A stretch of 9,987 nt of DNA from Candidatus Latescibacteria bacterium 4484_107 (GCA_002059205.1 MVCQ01000030.1:1-9987); one strand, 5' to 3'; shown: positions 1-8,118, numbered from the stretch's first letter. Notes: a model not told the origin generated them from the sequence alone. Made by a program: numbers and translations.

Positions 1-2601
1 GCCGCGGTGGTGTTTGCCAAACCCGGAACGCGAACGAAGGTGTTTATGAGCACCGGGCTCTTGGGGATCAAATATCTGTTGACCAATGCGCCGGAGGAAT
101 GGGTGGATCATCCGCCTCAGACCGACGAGGTGGACAAAAAAACCGTCGAGCGGGCGATGGGAACGGGCTATCCCGTCGAAAAAAGCGTGCTCTTCGAACC
201 GGCGTACAAGGCCGCCCGGGATATGTGGGTGCTCGACGATGTGCGGATGAAGCAGTTGGCGCGCTATGGCGTGAAAAATGAAAAACTGGAAGGACTGCAC
301 GCGGAGGCACGGGAGGCCCTGATTGCGGCGCGGGATCACCTGAAACAGCTCCGATACAGCCGCTTTATCTCGGAGGCGCGCCGGGCGTGGGGATTGGAAG
401 CGCGCGGGTATCCGGACGTGAAGGGGACGGCAAACGACACGGTGCGGGGAATCGTATTCTATTTTGCGCTGCTGCTGCCGTTTTCGTTTTTCGCGGAACG
501 CCTGCTGTTCTCCTTCGCGGATATTAGAAAACAGATCGCGGGATTTTCGGGGATTTTCGTACTGGTGTTCGCCATTTTGCGGTTCGTGCATCCGGCCTTC
601 CGGCTTTCCTCCTCTCCGTATATTATTTTCCTGGCGTTCGTTATTTTTGCGATGGGCGTCGTGGTGTTGGTGATGGTGCTCTCCAAGTTCGGCCAGGAGG
701 TGCGAAAATTCAGACAGTCGGCATCCGGCATACAGGAAACGGACGTCGGAAGATTGAGCGCGACCGCGGCGGCGATTACGCTGGGCATCTCCAATCTGAA
801 GAAGCGGCGCGTGCGAACCGCCCTGACCGCCACGACCTTGATTCTGCTGACCTTTACGGTGCTTTCGTTCACATCGGTGCAGACCTCTTTGAAGTTCTAC
901 AAACTGCCTCGGGACAATCGGGCCCCCTATCCCGGCATGCTGGTTCGGGATCGGAGTTGGAAGGGGCTTCAGGAGTCCGTGCTGGAATACGTGCAAAGTG
1001 CATTCTCCGATCGTGCGCTGGTAGTGCCCCGCTCGTGGTACATCTCCCAGCGCCGGGAGGAAAAGGCGTATATCTCTTTCGAAACCGTAAACGGGAAAAA
1101 ACCGGTTGGGCCCCGATTTTCAACCGTGCAGCGGGCGAACGAGCGGGACGGCTTTATCCCTCTGGAGACGACGAAGACCAAGACGATAAGCTTCGCCAAT
1201 GCGCTCTTGGGGATGCGTCCGGAGGAGACGAAGGTAACCGGAATAGATCGCCTGCTGATCGGAAACAGTCGCTGGTTCCGCGAGGGAGAGCGGAACGCGT
1301 GCATCCTGCCGGATGATCTGGCGCAATTGGTGGGGATCACGGAAAACGAGATCGGCCGGGCCAAAATCCGGATGTTGGGAGCCACGTTCAAGGTGATCGG
1401 ACTGTTGGATTCGGAGGCGTTCAATGCGACCAAGGACATGGACGACGAGAAGTTGACGCCCGTAGATACCGCGGGTGAGGCCGCGAAAATGAAAAAAGGG
1501 GCCGCGGAGGATCCCCGCCTGACTGCGTCCGCGCCCATCGAGACGTTTACGCATCTGGAAAGCAGCAACGTGATCGTGGTGCCGTACGAGGTGGTGATGG
1601 AGATCGGCGGGACTTTGCGCTCCATCGCGGTGACGGATTTTCAGGATAAGGATTTTGTGGAGGATATTGAGCGTTTTATGTCGCGGGTGGCCCTGACCGT
1701 ATTCGTGGGACGGAATGATAAGGTGACGGTGTATAGCTCGATGGGGGCTACGTCTCTCTCCGGCTTGGGCAATCTGTTTATCCCGATCCTGATCGCGGCG
1801 TTGATTGTCTTAAATACCATGATGGGCGCGGTGTACGAGCGGTTCAAGGAGATCGGCATTTACAGTTCCGTAGGATTGGCGCCGAGTCACATCGGGGCGC
1901 TGTTTTTGGCGGAGGCGGCGGTGTTTGCCACGATCGGCGCGGTGATGGGCTATCTGATCGGCCAGGTGCTGGCGATGGTGTTGTCCTCTCATGATGTGCT
2001 GGCGGGGATCTCGTTGAACTATTCGTCGCTCTCTGCCGTATCCTCCACGCTGATCGTGATGGTCACGGTATTCCTTTCCGCGATCTATCCGGCGAAGAAA
2101 GCGGCGAACATGGCCGTTCCGGATGTGACGCGCAAGTGGGAATTCCCGGAGCCGGAAGGCGACGAGTGGCTCTTCGACTTTCCGTTTACCGTGGGAGGCA
2201 ATGAGGTGCTGGGAATCTGCACGTACCTGACCCGCGTGTTCGAGTCCTACGGAGAGGGATCCGTGGGGGATTTTATGACCGAAGGAGCACAACTTTCCGC
2301 CCGCGCATCAGGCGCGCCGGAGGAGCCGATCTACGAGGTAACCACGAAGACATGGTTGGCGCCTTATGATCTGGGTGTCAGTCAGGAGGTGCGGATGTCG
2401 GCGATTCCCACCGGAGAACACGGCGTCTATCGGGTCGAGGTGTCCATCCATCGGAAAAGCGGAGACGTGGCCTCGTGGAAGCGATTGAACCGGGGATTCT
2501 TGAACGTCCTTCGGAAGCGGTTCTTAGTATGGCGCACGATCCCGGCGGGCACGAAGGAGGAGTATGTGGAGGAAGGAAAGAAAGTCACGGTCAGTGCCTA
2601 A
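1..2601 (+). CDS. FtsX-like ABC-type permease, large form, 5' end outside window
   Basis: The reading frame is open from the first base and the GTG at position 7 has no convincing ribosome site, so this is the C-terminal part of a longer protein. Residues are counted from that GTG. A charged, helical soluble stretch (about 30-140) is followed by three hydrophobic segments (about 148-168, 178-198, 205-228). Next come the typical FtsX entry (LGISNLKKRRVRTALT, from 259) and a fourth membrane helix (273-293). An extracytoplasmic domain (about 295-580) leads to three C-terminal helices (590-612, 629-662, 678-694) with the cytoplasmic YERFKEIG motif (610-617) and the closing YPAKKAA (694-700). That topology is the MacB/LolC-type FtsX permease, which moves or extracts substrates at the outer face of the inner membrane using a separate ATPase. 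No ATPase gene lies in the window, so the substrate is unknown. Odd features are the three extra N-terminal helices and a soluble tail of about 160 residues (700-864) that I do not recognise. Confidence 0.85.
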   Translation, partial: AAVVFAKPGTRTKVFMSTGLLGIKYLLTNAPEEWVDHPPQTDEVDKKTVERAMGTGYPVEKSVLFEPAYKAARDMWVLDDVRMKQLARYGVKNEKLEGLHAEAREALIAARDHLKQLRYSRFISEARRAWGLEARGYPDVKGTANDTVRGIVFYFALLLPFSFFAERLLFSFADIRKQIAGFSGIFVLVFAILRFVHPAFRLSSSPYIIFLAFVIFAMGVVVLVMVLSKFGQEVRKFRQSASGIQETDVGRLSATAAAITLGISNLKKRRVRTALTATTLILLTFTVLSFTSVQTSLKFYKLPRDNRAPYPGMLVRDRSWKGLQESVLEYVQSAFSDRALVVPRSWYISQRREEKAYISFETVNGKKPVGPRFSTVQRANERDGFIPLETTKTKTISFANALLGMRPEETKVTGIDRLLIGNSRWFREGERNACILPDDLAQLVGITENEIGRAKIRMLGATFKVIGLLDSEAFNATKDMDDEKLTPVDTAGEAAKMKKGAAEDPRLTASAPIETFTHLESSNVIVVPYEVVMEIGGTLRSIAVTDFQDKDFVEDIERFMSRVALTVFVGRNDKVTVYSSMGATSLSGLGNLFIPILIAALIVLNTMMGAVYERFKEIGIYSSVGLAPSHIGALFLAEAAVFATIGAVMGYLIGQVLAMVLSSHDVLAGISLNYSSLSAVSSTLIVMVTVFLSAIYPAKKAANMAVPDVTRKWEFPEPEGDEWLFDFPFTVGGNEVLGICTYLTRVFESYGEGSVGDFMTEGAQLSARASGAPEEPIYEVTTKTWLAPYDLGVSQEVRMSAIPTGEHGVYRVEVSIHRKSGDVASWKRLNRGFLNVLRKRFLVWRTIPAGTKEEYVEEGKKVTVSA

Positions 2602-2628
2602 TGAGCGATGACCAAGGGACAAGGCGGA
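2601..2628 (+). repeat. Degenerate heptamer repeat, block A
   Basis: Four successive 7-bp units start on the last base of the permease stop codon, beginning ATGAGCG then ATGACCA and then decaying (5/7, 4/7 and 4/7 identity between successive units). The 8-mer ATGACCAA recurs exactly in block B (3057-3064). The block overlaps the first codons of the small ORF at 2608. Confidence 0.4.
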
Positions 2629-2958
2629 GAACTTCCCAGATGCACTCATCGAGTTTTCCTGAAAATAGATGGCTGGACGGCGCGCTCTATCGAGCCGCCC
2701 GAAGCGTTGCATAGCTTGGCGAAACGGGTGGATTTTTTGGCGCGTCTGTGTGCGGCGTGGGACTTTAGACTTTTGCCGGAACCGGAAACAGTGGCCGAGA
2801 TTCGCGGGGCTCAGTGGCGCGAGGCGGTGGAAGCCTGCCGTCTGCTCACCTCGCCGGTCTATCATCTTTTGCGGAATTGGCGCGGTCTATCGTCCTTACC
2901 CTATTTGGGGCAGCAGATACCCTACATCCGTGACGATCCCAGTCTGGAGTATGTATAA
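2608..2958 (+). CDS. Small hypothetical protein (116 aa)
   Basis: I do not recognise the family. The ORF has no signal peptide or membrane segment. It is rich in Trp, Arg and Leu, with two amphipathic helical stretches (about residues 33-53 and 60-90) and a basic, aromatic C-terminal half (motifs such as YHLLRNW). Codon choice from about position 2650 on resembles the neighbouring genes, which is the main reason to accept it. It lies in the same frame as the permease, separated by tandem stops TAA TGA and one codon, with no Shine-Dalgarno. Translation would therefore depend on termination-reinitiation. The first few codons fall inside a degenerate heptamer repeat, so the true start could be further in, although no other in-frame ATG exists. 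It could also be a decayed remnant of a longer permease C-terminus, since the frame is shared. Confidence 0.5.
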   Translation: MTKGQGGELPRCTHRVFLKIDGWTARSIEPPEALHSLAKRVDFLARLCAAWDFRLLPEPETVAEIRGAQWREAVEACRLLTSPVYHLLRNWRGLSSLPYLGQQIPYIRDDPSLEYV

Positions 2959-3052
2959 CCATCTTCCTTTTGCTTTTAGTTGCGTTTTCGTCCCTGAGCT
3001 AAATACAGTGTGTAAAGGGCAAAATACGGGCGCACTATTCCCCACTTTGCCT

Positions 3053-3080
3053 ACCAATGACCAATCACCACTGACCCATA
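3053..3080 (+). repeat. Degenerate heptamer repeat, block B
   Basis: Four 7-bp units with consensus ACCAATG lie directly upstream of the Shine-Dalgarno of the first OPT-like transporter. Relative to the first unit the others match 6/7, 6/7 and 5/7. This is the clearest of the blocks. Confidence 0.65.
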
Positions 3081-3084
3081 GACA

Positions 3085-3099
3085 AGGAGGAGACGATTG
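3085..3099 (+). promoter_or_regulatory. Ribosome binding site that fixes a TTG start
   Basis: A perfect AGGAGG (3085-3090) sits 6 bp before TTG at 3097. An in-frame stop TAG at 3079-3081 rules out any start further upstream, and the next in-frame ATG (3163) has no comparable site. Together these favour the TTG as the initiation codon of the transporter. Confidence 0.8.
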
Positions 3100-5112
3100 G
3101 CTGAAGAATCCTTAACGTCGGATAAAACACAAAGCGAGGTGGATGCCCGAAAGTATGAGATTATGCCGGAGGAGGCTCCGTATGAAGACGGGTTTAATCT
3201 CAGGACAGTGATCGCGGCGTTGTTCGTAGGGTTTATTATGCTGCCCGGGGCGATCTACCTCGGGCTGGTGACGGGGCAAACAATGGCCGGCGCCGCGCAG
3301 TGGGTGACGCTCATCCTGTTTATTGAGATCGCGAAACGGTCGTTCATTAAGTTGCGGACCCAGGAAATTATTTTAATCTATTGGGTGGCCGGGGGCCTGG
3401 TGATGATGGGCGGGAAGTTAGGAACGGGCGCAAATCTGTTCGGAGGTCCGTTCGGCGGGAAGATCTGGGATCAGTATCTGATCCAGTCTCCGCAGGCGGA
3501 TGGATTGGCGCAATATGTCCCCTCTTGGTTGACGCCGCCCCGTGGATCGGAGGCGTTGTTAAAGCGGAGCTTTTTTCACCGGGACTGGTTGGTGCCTATC
3601 GGGGTGCTGGTGGCCTATATGGCTTTATTCCAAATCAACCGCCTTTCGCTCGGATACGTGCTGTTCCGGGTGACGAGCGACATAGAGCGGCTTCAGTTCC
3701 CGATGGCTCCGGTGCAGGCCGGAGGCGCGACCGCGCTGGCCGAGACCTCTGGGAAAAAAGAGGGATGGCGCTGGCGGATGTTCAGTATCGGGAGCTTTAT
3801 CGGGATTATCTGGGGATTATTGTATGTCGTGGTGCCTACCCTGTCCGAGGTATTTTTGACGGACACGGTGCAGATTCTTCCGATTCCCTTCATTGATTTC
3901 ACGAGCAGCATTAAGGCCGTGGTGCCTGCGGCGATTTTTGGCGTGGGCACGGATTTGCTCCATATTTTCTGGGGATTTGTGCTGCCCTTCTGGGTAGTCG
4001 TAGGCACGTTCATGGGAAGTATGACGGTCAATTTCATCGCCAACCCGATCCTGTATAGCAAGGGGATCCTGCATACCTGGTCCCCGGGCATGACGGCCAT
4101 TCCGACCCAGCTTTCCAATCAGCTCGATTTCTGGATCAGTTTCTCCATCGGAACGGCGATATTGGTAATGTTGGTCGGATTCTGGATGATTGGCAAAACC
4201 TTCCGGAATATGAAGAAAAAGGCAAAAGTGACCGCCCCCAGTCACTCCCTTCCGGAGGGACGTGGTGATATGGCGATATGGAAGGCGCTGGGGATCTGGG
4301 CGCTGAGCACCGCGGGGTTTGTCCTCTTGGTAAACGTTTTGGTTCCGGACTTTCCGTGGTGGATTACCGCCCTGTTCGGCTTTATATACACGCCTCTGAG
4401 TTCGTACATCGCCGCGCGTATGATCGGGATCGCGGGCCAGCCATACGGATCGGCCATTCCCTATTTGAGGGAGTCCGTATTTATTCTTTCCGGCTACAAG
4501 GGCGCGGCATTGTGGTTCGCGCCGGTGCCGATGTTCGATCACAGCTATCAGGTGAATACGTTTAAGCAATTGGAATTGACCAAGACGAAATTCGGCGGCA
4601 TCGTGAAGGTAACGATTCTGACGTTTGTGGTTATGCTGATCTGTAGTTTCCTCTTCTGGTCGCTGATCTGGAAATTGGGCCCCATTCCTTCGTCGTCCTA
4701 TCCATTCGTACAGAAGATGTGGCCCTTCTTTTCCACGATGCAGGCGATGTGGGCCAAATCCACGCTTCCGGGCGGTCGAAGTATGATCTTAGATGTAATT
4801 CAGGCGAAGTATATCTTCACGGGACTGGGGACCGGCGCATTATTGTACGGGCTTCTGTCCCTTATGGGAGCCCCTATATTGATTTTCTACGGGATGATCG
4901 GCGGGATCACGCAATGGCCCCATTTCATCCTCCTCCAGTTCATCGGAGCCATGTTCGGACGTTTCTATTTTCGAAAACGCTTTGGAAAGGCGCAATGGAG
5001 CGCGTACGCGCCGATCCTGCTGGCCGGCTATTCCTGCGGTATCGGATTGATCAGCATGGTCTCCATTGCCGTCGCACTGATCGCGAAAGCGGTGTCGCAC
5101 GTGGTCTTCTGA
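3097..5112 (+). CDS. OPT-like (oligopeptide transporter superfamily) membrane protein
   Basis: This 671-residue protein has a polar N-terminus (1-32) followed by about 14-16 hydrophobic segments. Clear ones lie near residues 33-56, 67-83, 90-108, 164-183, 231-252, 290-316, 345-366, 392-414, 418-445, 500-525 and 575 to the end. A short basic cytoplasmic loop (about 368-390, with KKKAK) separates the two halves. Length and segment number match the OPT superfamily, secondary carriers that take up oligopeptides or metal chelates, usually with protons. The motif ERLQFPMAP (197-205) recurs as ERLVFPLAEIP at almost the same position (195-205) in the transporter encoded at 6091-8052, which indicates paralogy. 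The substrate cannot be read from sequence. Transport of peptides is inferred from the family and from the secreted peptidase nearby. The gene precedes the TPR lipoprotein by 131 bp. Confidence 0.75.
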   Translation: MAEESLTSDKTQSEVDARKYEIMPEEAPYEDGFNLRTVIAALFVGFIMLPGAIYLGLVTGQTMAGAAQWVTLILFIEIAKRSFIKLRTQEIILIYWVAGGLVMMGGKLGTGANLFGGPFGGKIWDQYLIQSPQADGLAQYVPSWLTPPRGSEALLKRSFFHRDWLVPIGVLVAYMALFQINRLSLGYVLFRVTSDIERLQFPMAPVQAGGATALAETSGKKEGWRWRMFSIGSFIGIIWGLLYVVVPTLSEVFLTDTVQILPIPFIDFTSSIKAVVPAAIFGVGTDLLHIFWGFVLPFWVVVGTFMGSMTVNFIANPILYSKGILHTWSPGMTAIPTQLSNQLDFWISFSIGTAILVMLVGFWMIGKTFRNMKKKAKVTAPSHSLPEGRGDMAIWKALGIWALSTAGFVLLVNVLVPDFPWWITALFGFIYTPLSSYIAARMIGIAGQPYGSAIPYLRESVFILSGYKGAALWFAPVPMFDHSYQVNTFKQLELTKTKFGGIVKVTILTFVVMLICSFLFWSLIWKLGPIPSSSYPFVQKMWPFFSTMQAMWAKSTLPGGRSMILDVIQAKYIFTGLGTGALLYGLLSLMGAPILIFYGMIGGITQWPHFILLQFIGAMFGRFYFRKRFGKAQWSAYAPILLAGYSCGIGLISMVSIAVALIAKAVSHVVF

Positions 5113-5243
5113 TTACGGATTGCTGGCTGTGTGGCCACTAAGAGCGCGACCCTTGAAAAATTCTTAGCGGAGCTTACTTCATGGCTGAATCCGAAATCGG
5201 AGCAACACGAACCACTCATCACGAACTTCAATGTGAGGAGCTT

Positions 5244-5966
5244 ATGCTTAGAACAACGTACATAATGGCGATAGCTATTTTCGTCGTGCTGCTGATGGGT
5301 TGCGGTGAAGAAAAGGCGCCCTATGAGAAGGGGATGGCGTATTATCGTTCCGGAGAGATCGGCAAAGCGATTCTGGAGTTGAAGAAGGCGGCTGAGGCGA
5401 ATTCGACGGTGGAGGTATGCAACAATCTCGGGGCGATCCTCTATAACGAAGGCAATGCGAAAGAGGCGATGGCCTTGTTCCGCAAGGCGGTCGAACTGGA
5501 TCCTTCCTCAGACGTGGGACATCGGAACCTGGCGTTTGCGTACGCGGAGAAGGGCGTTCTGAATCGGGCGATTCAGGAATACGAGGCCGCGATTCGGCTG
5601 GATCCACAAGACGCGGAGTCGTGCTTCAATCTGGCTTTGGTCTATCATCGCCGAGAGGAGTTGGAACGTTCCATCGCATACAACGAGATGGCGGTGGCGC
5701 GAGACCCCCGTTTTGTGGAGGCATACGTAAATCTGGGATTTGACTACGTCGAGCAGGGCATGGTGGATCAGGCGAGGACCTCTTTTGAGAAGGCCGTGGA
5801 GATCAATCCGCAATGTGCGAATGCAGCCTTCGGATTGGCCCTGACCTATGAGGCAAAGGGGCAGAAGGCACAGGCACGAGCGTGGTGGCGGAAGTATCTA
5901 AAATTTGAGCCGAAGGGAACCTGGGCCTATAAGGTTAGGGAGCGTTTGGGAGACGATGAGTCCTGA
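5244..5966 (+). CDS. TPR-repeat lipoprotein
   Basis: The 240-residue product starts with a lipoprotein signal peptide: one Arg at residue 3, a hydrophobic core (7-18) and a lipobox LMGC with the modified Cys at 20 (Met at -2 is unusual but tolerable). Residue +2 is Gly, so there is no Asp retention signal of the Lol type. The rest is six tetratricopeptide units: a first one from about 26-54, then exact 34-residue repeats at 55-88, 89-122, 123-156, 157-190 and 191-224, most ending in a [DE/N]P turn, and a 16-residue tail. TPR proteins are protein-binding scaffolds, here probably membrane-anchored and periplasmic. The ATG at 5244 is preferred because it places the signal peptide at the very N-terminus and follows GAGGAG (5235-5240, a rather short 3-bp gap). 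An in-frame ATG at 5181 would bury the signal, and one at 5265 would lose its positive charge. Its place between two OPT-like genes suggests a role with them, but the partner is unknown. Confidence 0.85.
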   Translation: MLRTTYIMAIAIFVVLLMGCGEEKAPYEKGMAYYRSGEIGKAILELKKAAEANSTVEVCNNLGAILYNEGNAKEAMALFRKAVELDPSSDVGHRNLAFAYAEKGVLNRAIQEYEAAIRLDPQDAESCFNLALVYHRREELERSIAYNEMAVARDPRFVEAYVNLGFDYVEQGMVDQARTSFEKAVEINPQCANAAFGLALTYEAKGQKAQARAWWRKYLKFEPKGTWAYKVRERLGDDES

Positions 5967-5994
5967 ATGAAGAATGAGCAATGAGTATTGAATA
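5967..5994 (+). repeat. Degenerate heptamer repeat, block C
   Basis: Four 7-bp units with consensus ATGARNA begin on the base after the stop codon of the TPR gene (5/7, 6/7 and 5/7 identity between successive units). The unit ATGAGCA differs by one base from ATGAGCG of block A. The block runs into the palindrome at 5983-5997. Confidence 0.6.
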
Positions 5995-5997
5995 CTC
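5983..5997. repeat. 15-bp palindrome between TPR gene and second transporter
   Basis: GAGTATT (5983-5989) and AATACTC (5991-5997) are perfect inverted copies around one base. It could be an operator half-site pair or simply a by-product of the heptamer repeat it overlaps. No T run follows, so it is not a terminator. Confidence 0.4.
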
Positions 5998-6090
5998 AAA
6001 ATCCTTCCGCTCCCCCCTTAGGTTTTACGTTTCACTTTTTTGGGCATCATCACTTGCTTTTAAGGTCAAGAATAAGAAAGGAGTCCGTTT

Positions 6091-8052
6091 ATGTCCGCCC
6101 CTCCCGAAGCAACTCCCGAAAAGAAATTCAGCGGTTTTACCTTGCGTTCGTTGGTCTTAGGGTCTCTTGCCGCCGCTTTGATCGGTGTGGCCGATCCCTT
6201 TTCCTACAATATCCTGCACTCCTCCTTACTGGCGCACGATTACCTGCCGCCGGGCATAATCATTCCCTTCATCCTGCTTGTAGCGGTGTTCAACGTAGCA
6301 CTCAAGGCAATTCGGCGGGAGTGGGCTTTGAGGCCGCCGGAACTCTTGATCGTCTTTGTGATGGGATGGATCGCCTCGACTCTCGTGAGCAACACCACGG
6401 GATACATTCTCGGAGCCATCGCCGCTCCCTATTATTTTGCCTCCCCGGAGAACCAGTGGGCACAATTTTTCCATCGGCACATCCCTCAGTGGATGGTTTC
6501 CGGCGACGACAATAATGCGGCAAAATGGTTTTTCGAGGGACTCCCGGGCGGAGAACATATCCCTTGGAGGCCGTGGATCATTCCGTTGTTCTGGTGGCTG
6601 AGCCTCATCTGCGTGATCTTCTTTGTGTGCTTTTGCATGGTGGCGATCCTGCGGAAACAGTGGGTGGAGAAAGAACGATTGGTTTTCCCTCTCGCCGAGA
6701 TTCCCATAGAGATGGTGCGGGAATCGGATTCCTCTTCGTTATTTCCGGCCTTTATGCGGGGTAAGATCTTCTGGATCGGCTTTGCAATCCCCTGCGCGAT
6801 TCTCGTATGGAACATTTTTGGATATTTCAATCCGCTGTTTCCCGCGATCCCGATGAAGAGTTCGTTTCAGGTCGCCAGATCTTTTCCCAGCATCACCACG
6901 TACATTTTTTTCCCGCTGATCGCTTTTGCGTTTCTGATCAACCTGGATGTATCGCTGAGTATCTGGTTCTTTTATCTGTTGGGCATAATCCAGATCGGCA
7001 TCTTCAACCGGGTCGGATTTGCGATGGGGACGGCGGATACGTATTGTTCCGGAAACGTGCCGATGGCGTGGCAGGGATTCGGGGCGCTCATCGTGATGGT
7101 GTTGTGGGGACTGTGGATGGCGCGAAGCCACCTGAAGGATGTGTTCCGAAAGGCATTCGACAAAAATCATCCGGCGGACGACTCCGGGGAATTAGTGTCC
7201 TACCGGACCGCCGTTTTCGGTTTGATCTTCGGCGTGATCTACATCACCGGCTGGTTGTATAAATCCGGCATGCAGGACATCCGGGTATTGGCGCTCTTTT
7301 TGTTCGGAGTTTTTATCCTGTTCCTCGGACTGACTCGTATTGTAATCGAGGGGGGGGTGGTTTTCTTAAGAGGGCCGATAATCTCCCAAGTGTTCACCGT
7401 ATACACGGTGGGTTCCACGTCCATCGCCGCTCCCACTATGACGGCCCTGGCGTTCTCTTACGCCTGGAGCGCGGACATGAAATCCATTTTTATGTCCGCG
7501 GCGGCGAATGCGGCCAAACTCCGCGACTCCATAGGGGGAAACAGAAAGCAAATTCCGCTTGCTATCGCGATTGCGGTGATCGTCGGCTTTGCCGTGTCTA
7601 TTTCGTACAGCCTCCATATAGCCTACACACACGGCGCGTATAACTTCGGGCGCTATATCTTCCGGGCGGGCGCCAGCGTGCCGTTCGACGCCATGGTGGC
7701 CAAAATGAAGAATCCGTTCGGGGTCTTTCAGGGCGGGTTATTTTTCCTCGGCATAGGCGGTGTGGTGATGGCGATTCTGACGTTTCTGAGGTATCGCTTC
7801 CTGTGGTGGCCGCTGCATCCTCTGGGATTTACCATAGCTTCCACCCTCCCGATCAAGTGGACCGCGTTTTCCATATTTATCGCTTGGGCGGCCAAATGGC
7901 TAATCATCCGGTTCGGTGGCGTGCGTTTGTACCGGTCGGCTCGTCCCTTCTTCTTCGGCTTGATCGTCGGTAGCTTCGTGGGGGTGGGGATCTCGTTTGC
8001 GGTGGATATGATCTGGTTTCCGGGACAGGGGCATGAAATCTATGGATGGTGA
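6091..8052 (+). CDS. OPT-like transporter, DUF6785/DUF6784 type
   Basis: This is a 653-residue polytopic protein with about 14 hydrophobic segments. Examples lie near residues 17-35, 51-70, 80-112, 164-190, 225-250, 270-315, 325-345 and 370-450, with more to about 645. The arrangement (motif RPPELLIVFVMGW near 78-90, ERLVFPLAEIP at 195-205, an IEGGV stretch near 420, and a C-terminal GGVRLYRSARPFFFGL) is what I recall for the uncharacterised DUF6785/DUF6784 membrane proteins of Planctomycetes and related phyla, which resemble OPT carriers. I cannot confirm this without a profile search. Shared position of the ERLxFPxA motif makes it a diverged paralogue of the transporter at 3097-5112. AAAGGAG (6077-6083) lies 7 bp before the ATG. 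A run of eight G (7350-7357) lies inside the gene with the frame intact. It is followed by the terminator at 8178-8233 and may close the transcription unit. Confidence 0.75.
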   Translation: MSAPPEATPEKKFSGFTLRSLVLGSLAAALIGVADPFSYNILHSSLLAHDYLPPGIIIPFILLVAVFNVALKAIRREWALRPPELLIVFVMGWIASTLVSNTTGYILGAIAAPYYFASPENQWAQFFHRHIPQWMVSGDDNNAAKWFFEGLPGGEHIPWRPWIIPLFWWLSLICVIFFVCFCMVAILRKQWVEKERLVFPLAEIPIEMVRESDSSSLFPAFMRGKIFWIGFAIPCAILVWNIFGYFNPLFPAIPMKSSFQVARSFPSITTYIFFPLIAFAFLINLDVSLSIWFFYLLGIIQIGIFNRVGFAMGTADTYCSGNVPMAWQGFGALIVMVLWGLWMARSHLKDVFRKAFDKNHPADDSGELVSYRTAVFGLIFGVIYITGWLYKSGMQDIRVLALFLFGVFILFLGLTRIVIEGGVVFLRGPIISQVFTVYTVGSTSIAAPTMTALAFSYAWSADMKSIFMSAAANAAKLRDSIGGNRKQIPLAIAIAVIVGFAVSISYSLHIAYTHGAYNFGRYIFRAGASVPFDAMVAKMKNPFGVFQGGLFFLGIGGVVMAILTFLRYRFLWWPLHPLGFTIASTLPIKWTAFSIFIAWAAKWLIIRFGGVRLYRSARPFFFGLIVGSFVGVGISFAVDMIWFPGQGHEIYGW

Positions 8053-8074
8053 TTTTAGACAGGACAGGGCTGAA

Positions 8075-8112
8075 CACGGATAAATGGCTTAAGAAAGAAC
8101 CCAAAATCCGTG
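8075..8112. repeat. Inverted repeat behind the second transporter gene
   Basis: CACGGAT (8075-8081) and ATCCGTG (8106-8112) are perfect 7-bp inverted copies separated by 24 nt. There is no following T run. Its function is unknown. Confidence 0.35.
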
Positions 8113-8118
8113 CACACG

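Noticed and set aside
2601..2714. ATG at 2601 overlapping the permease stop (TAATG), a typical coupled start
   Set aside because: That frame gives only 37 residues of low-quality sequence; the frame from 2608 is longer and has coding-like codon use.
2959..3096. Promoter or terminator between the small ORF and the first transporter
   Set aside because: TTGCGT (2980) and TAAATA (3000) are only 14 bp apart, and no stem with a T run is present.
3817..4569. 250-codon minus-strand frame inside the first transporter gene
   Set aside because: The composition is that of a shadow frame (charged, His/Arg-rich), and the sense strand codes a continuous membrane protein.
5153..5180. TTGAAA as a -35 box in front of the TPR gene
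   Set aside because: No acceptable -10 at 16-18 bp; the best candidate matches two of six bases.
5181..5243. Upstream in-frame ATG of the TPR gene at 5181
   Set aside because: It would add 21 residues before a complete lipoprotein signal peptide, and it lacks a ribosome site.
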